From: JACCXJ01 sp052387115
GTDB taxonomy: Bacteria > Pseudomonadota > Gammaproteobacteria > JACCXJ01
Length of the DNA stretch: 16,928 bases
Direction: 5' to 3'
Assembly (NCBI GenBank): GCA_052387115.1
Contig: JBQTJM010000172.1
Span: 1-16,928, forward strand
The notes below the pieces were generated by a model. The model ran no database searches, had not been told where the DNA came from, and saw nothing but the letters and a program-made list of their open reading frames with translations. The translations under genes were made by a program, and so were the position numbers. Shown here piece after piece: positions 7,289-15,449 of the stretch (position 1 is its first letter; each line of letters starts with the position of its first letter).

Positions 7289-8479
7289 ATGACCGTTTTG
7301 CCCCAATCCAAGCCAGGCCCTCGCGTCATCGAACACCGGGCCAGGCTCGCAACCGGCCTGTTGCACGTACGCGCTTCCGAAACGCGTTTCAGGTTCGATG
7401 ACCTGGTGGGCTTCGCGGCCCGCGACAACCCGCGACGCGGTTTCCTGTTCGTGAGCAAGGTGCTCGGCAAGCACTATCCGTCTCGCCCCGCCGCGATGCA
7501 GGCCATCCATAGGGCATTGGCACGGGCGCTGACACCCTGGTGTCGCCGCTCCTCGGTGTTCGTGGGAATGGCAGAAACGGCTACCGGCTTGGGACAGGGG
7601 GTGCATGAGGCCTTCAGCGCACTGACCGGCGTGCACACCCCCGTGTTTATCCATTCCACCCGTTATCGGCTTTCCGGAGCCGACCGGATCGAGTTCCAGG
7701 AATCCCATAGTCATGCCACCGACATCTATCTCCACATACCCTCGGACTCCGATCTGAGAACCGCGTTTCTCACGACGGAAACCCTGGTGCTGGTGGACGA
7801 CGAGATCAGCACCGGCGAAACCGCGGTAAATCTCCTCCAGGCCTACGGCAAGCACAATCCTCTGCTCGCACGGGTGGTGATCGCGACGATCCTCAATCTG
7901 ACCAGCGCGGACCACCGGCAGGCCCTGGCCGCCCGGGTCGGACTGCCTATCCATTTCGTATCGATCATCGACGGCGCGTTCCGGTTTATGCCCGACGTCG
8001 ACTACCGTTTCACCACACCGATCCGCGTAACCGGCAACGGTGCCTGCAAGCGCCAATATCTGTCCACCGGCTTCGGCCGCCTGGGTCTCTGCAGACCCCT
8101 GCGTCTCGATCTATCGCCGCTGGAAACCCTGGTGAGCACCTGGCGCCGGGGCTCGACCGTCCTGGTGTTGGGAACCGGCGAGTTCATGCACCCGCCTTTC
8201 CACATCGGACTATACCTGGAATGTCGCGGATTCCCGGCGGCCGTCCAATCCACCACCCGATCCCCGATTTTACTCGGACAGGATGTCGGATCGGTGCTGT
8301 CATTCGAGGACAACTACGGGGACGGCATCCCGAACTTTCTCTACAACGTCAGGCCCGAGCAGTACGATCGCGTGCTGGTCTGCCACGAAACGCCCCCGGG
8401 GCCCGGGCTGATCGATCTGGCCGGTCGATTGAACGCGCCCCGGTTGGACCTGCACGATGGAAAGATTTCTATTTCTTGA
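7289..8479 (+). CDS. Phosphoribosyltransferase-TRSP domain protein of the Ter module
   Basis: The 396-residue product has a type I phosphoribosyltransferase fold in its N-terminal two thirds. The PRPP-binding loop is clear at about residues 167-183, LVLVDDEISTGETAVNL, with the two acidic residues and the TG pair expected. The C-terminal part (about 285-390) matches the TRSP domain found with this PRTase family: VLVLGTGEFMHPP, a second conserved STTRSPI, and a terminal segment with DNYGDGIPNFLYN. In other genomes this pair is a standard member of Ter-associated gene sets, where it is proposed to help make a nucleoside-like metabolite; the substrate is unknown. The ATG at 7289 lies 14 bases after ppk1 stops, with AAAGG at 7275-7279. 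The frame is open far upstream through ppk1, but that part is only antiregister sequence. The 3' end overlaps the HAD gene by 23 bases. Confidence 0.88.
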   Translation: MTVLPQSKPGPRVIEHRARLATGLLHVRASETRFRFDDLVGFAARDNPRRGFLFVSKVLGKHYPSRPAAMQAIHRALARALTPWCRRSSVFVGMAETATGLGQGVHEAFSALTGVHTPVFIHSTRYRLSGADRIEFQESHSHATDIYLHIPSDSDLRTAFLTTETLVLVDDEISTGETAVNLLQAYGKHNPLLARVVIATILNLTSADHRQALAARVGLPIHFVSIIDGAFRFMPDVDYRFTTPIRVTGNGACKRQYLSTGFGRLGLCRPLRLDLSPLETLVSTWRRGSTVLVLGTGEFMHPPFHIGLYLECRGFPAAVQSTTRSPILLGQDVGSVLSFEDNYGDGIPNFLYNVRPEQYDRVLVCHETPPGPGLIDLAGRLNAPRLDLHDGKISIS

Positions 8480-9209
8480 CCTCGACGATACGGTGTTCCA
8501 GACCCGCGCCAAGTGCGGACCCGAATCCGATCTGACGGCGGCGGCCTACCTCAAGGACGGTTCAGCGATCTCCTATTGCACGTCCCGGCAGAGGGCACTC
8601 CTCGAGATGTTCGGACGCGAGCTCCGCATCATCCCCACGACGGCCCGCAATCTCGATGCATTCAGCCGCGTGGCCCTGCCGTTTTCCGAGATGAGCATCC
8701 TGGATCATGGCGGGATCATCCTCGATGCCGGGCGCGAGCCGGACCGGCCCTGGCTGGAACGGATGCAGCGGTTGACGCGTTCTATAGCCGGGCTGCTGCA
8801 TGACCTGGCGGCCGGGATCGCGATTTGGGGAAGACACAGGGGCATCGAAGTCTGCCCCCGGATCATCGGCGACTGTGGGCTGGATCTCTATGTCCTGGTC
8901 AAGCACGCCAAGGGTGACACGGCGGCCCTGCAAGCCATGCTCGACGGATGCGTACAACCGTGGATTGCGCGGGCGGGCGCCGCCTTCAAGACCCAGTTGA
9001 ACGGCAATCACCTCGCGATACTACCGGCGTTTCTCGACAAGGCGCATGCGGTTGCGTATGTGATCGAACGGCTGACCGAGCGCTACGGCGATGTCTTGAC
9101 CTTCGGGATGGGGGACAGCATGAGCGATCGCGATTTTGTCCTCCTATGCGACTATGCGCTGGTACCGAGGGGGACGCAATTGTACGCGAGCACCCTCGGG
9201 AGGTCATGA
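8457..9209 (+). CDS. HAD-superfamily phosphatase of the Ter module
   Basis: The 250-residue protein has the full haloacid-dehalogenase set. Motif I is FLDLDDT with nucleophile D8 and D10, and motif II includes T61/T62 in IIPTTARNLD. Motif III is probably K195 in FLDKAHA, and motif IV is FGMGDSMSDRDF (about 216-227). The cap lies between motifs II and III, as in the Cof/sucrose-phosphatase-like type IIB group. Such enzymes remove phosphate from sugar or nucleotide phosphates; here the substrate is presumably an intermediate of the pathway formed by the neighbouring PRTase and StiP proteins. This is inferred from context only. The ATG at 8457 overlaps the end of the PRTase gene by 23 bases and the stop overlaps the next start, so translation is probably coupled. 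Confidence 0.88.
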   Translation: MERFLFLDLDDTVFQTRAKCGPESDLTAAAYLKDGSAISYCTSRQRALLEMFGRELRIIPTTARNLDAFSRVALPFSEMSILDHGGIILDAGREPDRPWLERMQRLTRSIAGLLHDLAAGIAIWGRHRGIEVCPRIIGDCGLDLYVLVKHAKGDTAALQAMLDGCVQPWIARAGAAFKTQLNGNHLAILPAFLDKAHAVAYVIERLTERYGDVLTFGMGDSMSDRDFVLLCDYALVPRGTQLYASTLGRS

Positions 9210-10294
9210 TGTTCACGGGAAGCTACCACCGTACGGATGTGCAGATCCTGCTAAAGCCGATAGACATCGTCGATACGCCGGTGGTGGGAAAAGAGGCCCT
9301 GATCCAATCGGGACGCCGGCATTACAGCGAGATGATCAGCTACGAACGGTTGCCGTCGGCACGTTATCTACGGGTGTTTCACGAGGCGATGGCGCAAAAC
9401 CGGACGCGTATGGCAACCGACGTGGCGCGCCTGGCCGGACTCATCGCGGATCGTCTCGAGGGCACGATCACGCTGGTATCCCTCGCCCGCGCCGGCACCC
9501 CGGTGGGGGTCCTGATCAGACACACCCTGGAGCGCCATTACAAGCGCCGCGTCAGCCATTTCTCGGTCTCCATCATCCGCGACCGCGGGGTGGATGCCAA
9601 TGCCCTGCGCTATATCCTGGATCGAGGGCACCGGGATACGAGCCTCGTGTTCGTGGATGGTTGGACCGGGAAGGGCGTGATCGCGGGCGAGCTCGCAAAG
9701 GCCATCGCCGCATTCAACCGCGACCATGGCACCGAGGTTTCCGCGGATCTGTATGTCCTGGCCGACCTCGCCGGCAGTGCGGCCGTGGCCGCATCCGCCG
9801 AGGACTACTTGATTCCCTCCAGCATCCTCAACGCCACCATCTCCGGGCTCATCAGCCGCTCGATCCTGAACCGCGATCACATCGGTCCGGGCGACTTCCA
9901 CGGCTGCCGGTACTACGCGGAATACGCGGCTGCCGACCTGTCGCGCTGGTTCGTCGAAGCCCTGCTGTTCACTATAGATCACGTGATGGATACGCCCCTG
10001 CCACCCTGGCGAGCGCCCCATCGGCCCCGGTTACAAGAGGCATCCCGGTCCTTCCTGCAATGGGTGGCGCTGCACTTTGGCGTGCGTGATCCGAATCGTG
10101 TGAAACCGGGTCTGGGCGAGGCCACCCGGGTGTTGTTACGCCGGGTCCCGGACCTGCTCCTCGTGCGTGACCCGCGCGAACCGAGTGTACGTCACCTCTT
10201 GCTCCTGGCGCGCGAGCGGCAAGTGCCGGTAGAGCGTGCACCGTGCCTCCCATATCGCGCCGCCGCCCTGATCCGGGGAGTTGCCCATGACTGA
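9209..10294 (+). CDS. StiP-family protein with C-terminal PELOTA domain
   Basis: The product has 361 residues. Residues 1 to about 260 match the StiP family (a PRTase-related domain, also annotated as a cysteine protease in databases): SGRRHYSEMISYERLPS, LVSLARAGTPVGVLIRH, FVDGWTGKGVIAGEL as the PRPP-like loop, and a conserved YLIPSSILNATISGL. The last 80 residues (VKPGLGEATRVLLRRVP to LPYRAAALI) fit a PELOTA-type RNA-binding domain. This combination is known from Ter-linked operons; the enzymatic reaction has not been shown. GGGAGG at 9198-9203 lies five bases before the ATG at 9209; ATG 9206 directly before it is an alternative. The HAD stop codon overlaps this start (TGATG). Its own end overlaps the next gene by eight bases. 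Confidence 0.88.
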   Translation: MFTGSYHRTDVQILLKPIDIVDTPVVGKEALIQSGRRHYSEMISYERLPSARYLRVFHEAMAQNRTRMATDVARLAGLIADRLEGTITLVSLARAGTPVGVLIRHTLERHYKRRVSHFSVSIIRDRGVDANALRYILDRGHRDTSLVFVDGWTGKGVIAGELAKAIAAFNRDHGTEVSADLYVLADLAGSAAVAASAEDYLIPSSILNATISGLISRSILNRDHIGPGDFHGCRYYAEYAAADLSRWFVEALLFTIDHVMDTPLPPWRAPHRPRLQEASRSFLQWVALHFGVRDPNRVKPGLGEATRVLLRRVPDLLLVRDPREPSVRHLLLLARERQVPVERAPCLPYRAAALIRGVAHD

Positions 10295-11165
10295 GGCCTT
10301 CAAGCTGGGCGCATCCCTCTACGTCCCGGCCATCCGGCGCGATCTGGTCGACATCGCCAATGGCGTCAAGTACCCCCGCCTGCGCTCGGTGATCTTCTGC
10401 ACCGAGGATGCGTTGGCCCAGCGCGAGCTGCCGCTGGCGCTGACCAACCTGAGCCGCTGCCTGCCCCGGTTCTCGGACACGTCCATCCTGCGCTTCATTC
10501 GGGCACGCAACCCGGAGGTGCTGGGACACCTGCTGCAACTGGACGGTATCGAGCGGGTGGACGGATTCGTGGTGCCGAAGCTGACGCAGCACAATATGGA
10601 TAGCTACTTCAGCCCGCTCCTCGCCACCGGTTTCAAGGTCATGGCCACGCTCGAGACCCGCGAGGCGCTGGACCACACGGAGATGGCCGCCTTGCGCGAC
10701 AAGCTGTTGGCGCCGGAACATCGCGACCGGGTGCTCGCGCTCAGGATCGGCGGGAACGACCTGCTCCGACTCCTGGGGATCCGCCGCCCGCGCGACCGTA
10801 CCCTCTACGCAACCCCGATCGGCAGCGCCATCGCCAACCTGGTGCTGTGGTTCAAACCCTATGGCTTCAACCTCACTGCCCCGGTCTTCGAGTACCTCGA
10901 CCAGGAAGGGTTGCTGCGCGATGAGATACAGCAGGACCTCGCTTACGGTTTGTTCGGAAAAACCGCGATACACCCGGAGCAGATCCCCATCATCGAGTCC
11001 TTCTACGGGGTCAGGCCGGACGATCTCGATATGGCCGCGGCGCTCTTGAACCCGGAATCGCGGCCGGTGTTCCGATCGCACAACGCCATGTGCGAGGTGG
11101 CAACGCATTTGCAGTGGGCCCGCGACATGCTGACGCGGGCGGAGATCTACGGCATCGCCTCGTGA
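10287..11165 (+). CDS. HpcH/HpaI (CitE-like) lyase of the Ter module
   Basis: The 292-residue protein is a TIM-barrel member of the HpcH/HpaI aldolase and citrate-lyase-beta-like group. Supporting motifs are SVIFCTEDAL near the N-terminus, RFIRARNPE carrying the substrate-binding arginine, VVPKLT, the metal-binding ATLETREAL, LRIGGNDLLRLLG, and a C-terminal GLFGKTAIHPEQI. Family members cleave or form C-C bonds in CoA-linked or oxo acids using Mg2+. The true substrate here is unknown, and in Ter gene sets the protein is assumed to act in the same small-molecule pathway as its neighbours. GGGGAG at 10275-10280 sits six bases before the ATG at 10287, which overlaps the StiP gene end (ATGACTGA). 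A TTG at 10281 is in frame but falls directly after that ribosome site. Confidence 0.87.
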   Translation: MTEAFKLGASLYVPAIRRDLVDIANGVKYPRLRSVIFCTEDALAQRELPLALTNLSRCLPRFSDTSILRFIRARNPEVLGHLLQLDGIERVDGFVVPKLTQHNMDSYFSPLLATGFKVMATLETREALDHTEMAALRDKLLAPEHRDRVLALRIGGNDLLRLLGIRRPRDRTLYATPIGSAIANLVLWFKPYGFNLTAPVFEYLDQEGLLRDEIQQDLAYGLFGKTAIHPEQIPIIESFYGVRPDDLDMAAALLNPESRPVFRSHNAMCEVATHLQWARDMLTRAEIYGIAS

Positions 11166-11197
11166 GGCCAGAGCTGCGGCGGGGGCCCGATCTGGGC

Positions 11198-11203
11198 TAT
11201 ACT
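11198..11203 (+). promoter_or_regulatory. Possible -10 element before terB
   Basis: TATACT at 11198-11203 is a good sigma-70 -10 hexamer, 50 bases before the terB ATG in an 88-base spacer. The -35 position at normal spacing (TGCGGC) is poor, so activity would need an activator or another sigma factor. If real, it would let the ter genes be expressed separately from the enzyme genes upstream. Confidence 0.3.
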
Positions 11204-11253
11204 GGTCGGGCATCCGGCCTCAGCCGGGGCACGCCTAGCTTAGGAGAAACCCG

Positions 11254-11709
11254 ATGAGTTTCCAGAATTTTCTTGCCAACCTGAAGAGTAAAGCCACCGA
11301 GCTCAAGAACGATGTCCTCAAGTTCAAGAACCAGAATTTCTTGAACGCGGCCATGGCCGGATCGGCCCTGATCGCGATGGCCGACGGGACCATTTCGTCG
11401 GAAGAGAAGCAGAAGATGGTCAAGTTCATCGAGAGCCATGACGCGCTCTCGGTATTCACCACCGCCGATGTCATCAAGGCCTTTCAAGGCTTCGTGGGTC
11501 AGTTCGAGTTCGACAAGGACATCGGAGAGACCAAGGCCTATGAAGCGCTCCGCAAGCTCAAGGACAACGATGCCGCGGCGCGACTGGTGATCCGCCTCAT
11601 CATCTCCATCGCTGGGGCGGATGGCACCTTCGACGACAGTGAGAAGCGCGTCGCGCGTAGGATCGCGGTGGAGCTCGGTCAGAACCCGAGCGAGTTCGAG
11701 TTGGGTTGA
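11254..11709 (+). CDS. terB: Tellurium-resistance/stress protein TerB
   Basis: TerB is a small all-helical cytosolic protein that binds metal and associates with TerC at the membrane and with TerD-type proteins. The 151-residue length matches the family. Its internal two-fold symmetry is visible: AMADGTISSEEKQKM (about 46-60) and AGADGTFDDSEKRVARRIA (about 122-140), both with the acidic residues used for metal binding. AGGAGA lies about seven bases before the ATG. It is the first ter gene in the cluster, 88 bases after the CitE-like gene and 137 bases before the next terD. In the enterobacterial terZABCDEF order terB lies between terA and terC, so the order here is rearranged. Confidence 0.95.
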   Translation: MSFQNFLANLKSKATELKNDVLKFKNQNFLNAAMAGSALIAMADGTISSEEKQKMVKFIESHDALSVFTTADVIKAFQGFVGQFEFDKDIGETKAYEALRKLKDNDAAARLVIRLIISIAGADGTFDDSEKRVARRIAVELGQNPSEFELG

Positions 11710-11773
11710 CGCGCGTCCCCCTAGTTCATATATTTTTGGGACCCATCGTCACCGACATCGAGGGATGCAACGT

Positions 11774-11802
11774 ACCGGGACCCGGCAAGGCCGCGTCCCG
11801 GT
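11774..11802 (+). other. Strong hairpin in the terB-terD spacer
   Basis: ACCGGGAC (11774-11781) and GTCCCGGT (11795-11802) form a perfect eight-pair stem. After one mismatch, the stem continues with four more pairs (11783-11786 with 11790-11793) and a three-base loop. It is GC-rich and not followed by a U-run, so it is not an ordinary terminator. It could slow transcription, protect the terD message, or set the ratio of TerB to TerD. TTCATATATTT at 11725-11735 upstream is AT-rich and might hold a promoter. Confidence 0.5.
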
Positions 11803-11846
11803 GCGGTTCAAGAATTCTAGTCAGCTTCAATAAAGAGGAAATCGAT

Positions 11847-12422
11847 ATGGCAATCTCGCTACAAAAAGGCGGCAATGTATCACTGTCCAAGACCGATCCC
11901 GGACTCAAGATCGCCATGGTGGGTCTGGGTTGGGACGCGCGCGCCACCGATGGCCAGGCATTCGACCTGGATGCCAGCGCGTTTCTGGTCAAGGACGACG
12001 GCAAGGTCCGCAGCGATCAGGATTTCATCTTCTACAACAACAAGCTTTCGCCCGATGGTGCGGTCGAGCACCAGGGCGACAACCTCACCGGTGTCGGCGA
12101 GGGCGATGACGAACAGATCAAGATCACGATCGCCAAGGTCCCGGCGGATATCAAGCGCATCGTGTGCGCCGTCACCATACACGACTACGAGACGCGCAAG
12201 CAAAACTTCGGGATGGTGCAAAACGCCTTTATGCGCATCGTGAACCAAGAGACCAACAACGAGATCGCGCGCTTCGATCTATCCGAGGACTTCAGCACCG
12301 AGACCGCCGTGGTGTTCGGCGAGATGTACAACCACAGCGGCGAGTGGAAGTTCAAGGCAGTCGGCCAGGGATTCGCTGGCGGCCTGGGCGCGCTGGCCAA
12401 GAACCACGGCGTCAGCGTCTAG
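11847..12422 (+). CDS. TerD-family calcium-binding protein (TerD/TerE type)
   Basis: The 191-residue protein is a full-length single-domain TerD family member, closest in pattern to TerD and TerE of enterobacterial ter operons. It has KGGNVSLSK at the start, VGLGWDARATDGQAFDLDAS, FIFYNNKLSPDGAVEHQGDN, the acidic GVGEGDDEQ loop, and VGQGFAGGLGALA near the end. These aspartates form the calcium sites in the known fold. It acts in the cytosol, probably in complexes at the membrane with TerB and TerC. The ATG at 11847 has AGAGGA nine bases upstream; an earlier in-frame ATG-less extension to 11706 would cover the spacer hairpin and is rejected. I cannot choose between TerD and TerE, so no symbol is given. 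Confidence 0.93.
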   Translation: MAISLQKGGNVSLSKTDPGLKIAMVGLGWDARATDGQAFDLDASAFLVKDDGKVRSDQDFIFYNNKLSPDGAVEHQGDNLTGVGEGDDEQIKITIAKVPADIKRIVCAVTIHDYETRKQNFGMVQNAFMRIVNQETNNEIARFDLSEDFSTETAVVFGEMYNHSGEWKFKAVGQGFAGGLGALAKNHGVSV

Positions 12423-12474
12423 CCGATCGACCGCGAGCGTGGTCTAGCCGGGCGATGCTGGAGGAAGGCCAACG

Positions 12475-13650
12475 ATGAAAGAGCTACAGCGCGGGCAGCG
12501 GATCAAACTCATGGAGGTCATCGATGGGTCGGACTTCGAGGTAGCTCTCACCATCCAATCCACTCTGAGCGTGGATGCCTCCTGTTTTGGGGTCGGTGCC
12601 GACGGCAAGCTTTGGCAGGATGCCTATATGGTGTTTTACAACCAGAAGGCCACCCCCTGCGGCGGGATACGTATGGTCGCAGGCGCAGCCGGGGAGATCG
12701 CCCGGTTCGCGTTCGCCCTGGACCGCATCCCGGCAGCCGTGCAAAGACTGGTGCTGACCTGCGCCATCGACGGTTCGGGCTGCATGGCCGACATCCGATC
12801 CGGCCACCTCGGGTTTCTGCACCGAGGCACGGAAACCGCCCGTTTTGCCTTCGCCGGGACAGATTTCAGTCAGGAGCGTGCGATGCTCTTGGCGGAACTG
12901 TACCGAAAGGACGGTCTATGGCGCCTCGTTTTGACCGCGCAGGGATTCAATGGTGGGCTTGGAGCCCTCCTGAGCCATTTCGGCGGTACGGAGGCGGAAC
13001 CCACGGCTGCCCCCGCTCCGCAACCGGCCCCTGCCCCCACGCCGCCTCCGGTGCGCTTGGCCAAAGTCACCTTGGAGAAGCGGGGACAGTCGAGCATGGT
13101 CAGCCTCAAAAAGGGCAGCCAATCACAGCCAATCCACATCAACCTGAACTGGGATCAGAAGGCCAAGAAGGGCGGCCTGTTCGGACTGGGCGCCAAGTCC
13201 GCGGACCTCGATCTCGGCTGCATGTACGAGATGCAGGATGGGGAAAAGGGCGTGATCCAGGCGCTCGGGAAATTTTTCGGATCGAAGACCCGCTCCCCCT
13301 ATGTCTATCTCGACAAGGACGACCGGACCGGTGCCGCCGCGGACGGCGAGAACCTCTACATCCTGCGCCCCGATCTCATCCTTCGTATCCTCGTCTTCGC
13401 CTTCATCTACGAAGGGACGAGTAACTTCGGCGATGTCGGCGGGCGCTTGCGGGTGCGCGACCAGGAGGGCAACGAGGTCCTGATGGATCTGAACAATCCG
13501 GATGTCCATAACCTGTTCTGCGCGATCTGCCGAATCACCCATCGCGGTGACCGGATCGAGATCACCAAGGAGGAACGCTATTTCCCCAACCACAAGCCGT
13601 GCGACCGGCACTATGGGTTCGGTTTCAATTGGGAGGCGGGGCGGAAATGA
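12475..13650 (+). CDS. terA: TerA, two TerD-like domains joined by a Pro/Ala linker
   Basis: The 391-residue protein has the TerA layout (E. coli TerA is 385). Residues 1-168 are a divergent TerD-like domain: LSVDASCFGVGADGK, VFYNQK, and AQGFNGGLGALLSHFGG at its end. A low-complexity linker of Pro and Ala follows (about 173-193). The second domain (about 197-391) starts VTLEKRGQSSMVSLKKG, contains the glycine stretch KKGGLFGLGAKSADLDLG and a DKDDRTGAAADGENLYI loop, and ends with GFGFNWEAGRK. In the N-terminal domain the loop that normally reads GDN..GEGDDE is replaced by MVAGAAGEIARF, so that calcium site seems lost. GGAGGAAGG lies about six bases before the ATG. The gene follows terD by 52 bases. 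Confidence 0.9.
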   Translation: MKELQRGQRIKLMEVIDGSDFEVALTIQSTLSVDASCFGVGADGKLWQDAYMVFYNQKATPCGGIRMVAGAAGEIARFAFALDRIPAAVQRLVLTCAIDGSGCMADIRSGHLGFLHRGTETARFAFAGTDFSQERAMLLAELYRKDGLWRLVLTAQGFNGGLGALLSHFGGTEAEPTAAPAPQPAPAPTPPPVRLAKVTLEKRGQSSMVSLKKGSQSQPIHINLNWDQKAKKGGLFGLGAKSADLDLGCMYEMQDGEKGVIQALGKFFGSKTRSPYVYLDKDDRTGAAADGENLYILRPDLILRILVFAFIYEGTSNFGDVGGRLRVRDQEGNEVLMDLNNPDVHNLFCAICRITHRGDRIEITKEERYFPNHKPCDRHYGFGFNWEAGRK

Positions 13651-13747
13651 GGACAGGATCGAGCATCGAACCGGCTCCGGACCAAGACAAGCAACGGGGC
13701 TTCGACCCGATCAAGCAAGCTGGTCTACAAGATTAGGGGTAAATACT

Positions 13748-14344
13748 ATGGCAATCAGTTTAATCAAGGGTCAGAAGATCTCGCTGGATAAAGAATCCGG
13801 CGAGGGGTTGACGCGCATCTTCATGGGCCTCGGTTGGGATGTGGCGCAGAGCCCCAAGAAGGGACTGCTGGGTGGCCTGTTCGGCGGGGGCGGGGGCGGC
13901 TCCATCGACCTCGATGCCTCGTGCGTGATGTTCGACGAATCCGGCCAACAGGTCGATGTGGTGTGGTTCCGCCAGCTCAAGAGCAGGGATGGCAGCGTGG
14001 TTCATTCCGGGGACAATCTCACCGGGGAAGGCGAAGGTGATGACGAGGTCATCAACATCGATCTGACGCGGGTGCCGCCCGGCGTCAAGAGCCTGGTGTT
14101 CACGGTCAATTCCTTCCGCGGACAGGATTTCAGCACCGTGGCCAATGCCGTTTGCCGCGTGGTCAACGCGGCCAGCGGCAAGGAGATCGCTCGCTATGAT
14201 CTCTCGGCCTCCGGTCCGCACATGGGTATGATCATGGCCAAACTATACCGCCACAACCAGGAATGGAAGCTCCATGCGATCGGCGAGCCCGGCCAGGGTC
14301 GCACCTTCGATGCGATGCTGCCACAGATCCGAGGAATACTCTAG
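13748..14344 (+). CDS. terZ: TerZ-type TerD-family protein
   Basis: The 198-residue protein belongs to the TerZ/TerX branch of the TerD family. Diagnostic are the insertion after GLGWD, KKGLLGGLFGGGGGGSIDLD, and the sequence DVVWFRQLKSRDGSVVHSG, which is nearly identical to that of enterobacterial TerZ. The calcium loop GDNLTGEGEGDDEVI is intact, followed by VFTVNSFRGQDFSTVANA and a C-terminal GRTFDAMLP. The Gly run of six is encoded by G-rich codons, a possible slippage site. TAGGGG lies about nine bases before the ATG at 13748. The frame is open back to 13502 but overlaps terA there, so that start is rejected. A 97-base spacer separates it from terA, and the ATP-grasp gene begins three bases after its stop. 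Confidence 0.9.
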   Translation: MAISLIKGQKISLDKESGEGLTRIFMGLGWDVAQSPKKGLLGGLFGGGGGGSIDLDASCVMFDESGQQVDVVWFRQLKSRDGSVVHSGDNLTGEGEGDDEVINIDLTRVPPGVKSLVFTVNSFRGQDFSTVANAVCRVVNAASGKEIARYDLSASGPHMGMIMAKLYRHNQEWKLHAIGEPGQGRTFDAMLPQIRGIL

Positions 14345-14347
14345 CGC

Positions 14348-15379
14348 ATGTCCCGGCCGCGCCCGCAGACGGTCTGGTTTGGGCGCGGGGTCTCGAACAA
14401 TGTACACGCGATACGGCTGATCAAGGCCGGCGATGCCGAGGGCCGCTTCGAGACCCTGGCGACCCATGTGCTGCCGGAGGCGGTGGGGTTGCAGGTGGCG
14501 GACCGCGGCCTGGTGGAGACCCCTCCACGGGACCCAGATGACTATGTCGCACAGTGCCTGCGGATCGCCCGCGACCAACGCGTTGCGGCCTTTTTCCCGG
14601 GGCGCGAACTGACCGCGATTGCGCGGCAGAGCCAGCAGTTTGCCGCGGAATGCGGCGCCCGGGTGATGCTGCCGGGGGATGCCGAAGTCATCGCCACCCT
14701 CGAGAACAAGAGTAGGCTATACCGGTCGCTGGCGGAAACCGCGGTACCCGTGCCGGACCATGTGACCGTAAACACCCTCGAGGCATTCGACCGAGCCTAC
14801 GCCTGGATCCGGCGGCGCCATGGCATGGCCTGCATCAAGCCGGAGGTGGGTGTTTACGCGTTCGGTTTCAAGGTCATCCACGAGCACCTCGACCCCTACC
14901 ATGAGATCATGAACAGCAGCGTGTATCGCATCCAGCTCGAGGACCTGCGCCGCGCGCTCGGCAGCCGGGATAGCTTCGGTCCGCTCTTGGTGATGGAATA
15001 CCTGGACGGCCCGGAATACAGCGTCGATTGCTACGCGAGGCAAGGTGAGTTGATCTATGCCATCCCGCGCCTCAAGCTGCGGATCGGACAGAGGATCGAC
15101 GCCGATCCGGGAATACACACCTTGGCCCGCGGTATTACCGAGCATTTTTGTTTCAATGGGCTGTTCAACATCCAGATCAAAGTCGGCGGCGGTGTGACCA
15201 ATTGTCTCGAGGTCAATCCTAGGCTGTCGGGCGGGATAGGCATCGCGTGCAAATCCGGGGTCAACCTCCCCTATATCGCTGTGCGGGAGGCCCTGGACGA
15301 CCGCCCTCTGGCAGGGTTGCCGAAACCCCGGTTTGGCCTGACGGTGTCGGACTACTCGGAGTATCTTGACGTACGGTAG
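14348..15379 (+). CDS. ATP-grasp ligase of the Ter module
   Basis: The 343-residue protein has an ATP-grasp fold. A Rossmann-like N-domain (about 1-110, starting QTVWFGRGVSNNVHAIRLI) comes first. ATP-binding follows: LENKSRLYRSLAE with K121, then CIKPEVGVYAFGFKV with K164, LLVMEYLDGPEYSVD (213-226), and the metal-binding CLEVNPRLSGGIG with E288 and N290. Such enzymes join a carboxylate to an amine or similar group with ATP. This subfamily is recurrent in Ter-linked gene sets, but its substrate is unknown. It is separated from the other enzymes by four ter genes yet likely belongs to the same pathway. The spacing of three bases after terZ suggests co-translation; a weak GAGG at 14330-14333 is the only ribosome-site candidate. 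Confidence 0.87.
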   Translation: MSRPRPQTVWFGRGVSNNVHAIRLIKAGDAEGRFETLATHVLPEAVGLQVADRGLVETPPRDPDDYVAQCLRIARDQRVAAFFPGRELTAIARQSQQFAAECGARVMLPGDAEVIATLENKSRLYRSLAETAVPVPDHVTVNTLEAFDRAYAWIRRRHGMACIKPEVGVYAFGFKVIHEHLDPYHEIMNSSVYRIQLEDLRRALGSRDSFGPLLVMEYLDGPEYSVDCYARQGELIYAIPRLKLRIGQRIDADPGIHTLARGITEHFCFNGLFNIQIKVGGGVTNCLEVNPRLSGGIGIACKSGVNLPYIAVREALDDRPLAGLPKPRFGLTVSDYSEYLDVR

Positions 15380-15397
15380 AGGGGTGCGTAGGCTCGT

Positions 15398-15412
15398 TGT
15401 CGCGCCGCGACA
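15398..15412 (+). other. Palindrome in the spacer before terC
   Basis: TGTCGCG and CGCGACA flank a single C, a perfect seven-base palindrome in the 70-base spacer between the ATP-grasp gene and terC. A second small inverted pair, ATCAA (15417-15421) and TTGAT (15431-15435), follows. Either could be an operator or an RNA hairpin. No U-run follows, so a terminator is unlikely. The terC ATG at 15450 has no strong ribosome site. Confidence 0.35.
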
Positions 15413-15449
15413 TCCGATCAACGCCCTTCATTGATGACGAAGTGTCGAT

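Noticed and set aside
8948..9208. N-terminal extension of the StiP gene into the HAD gene
   Set aside because: It overlaps the HAD catalytic motif IV region in a different frame; a good ribosome site lies just before 9209.
13502..13747. N-terminal extension of the terZ-type protein
   Set aside because: It overlaps the end of terA; TerZ proteins begin right at the MAISL sequence encoded from 13748.
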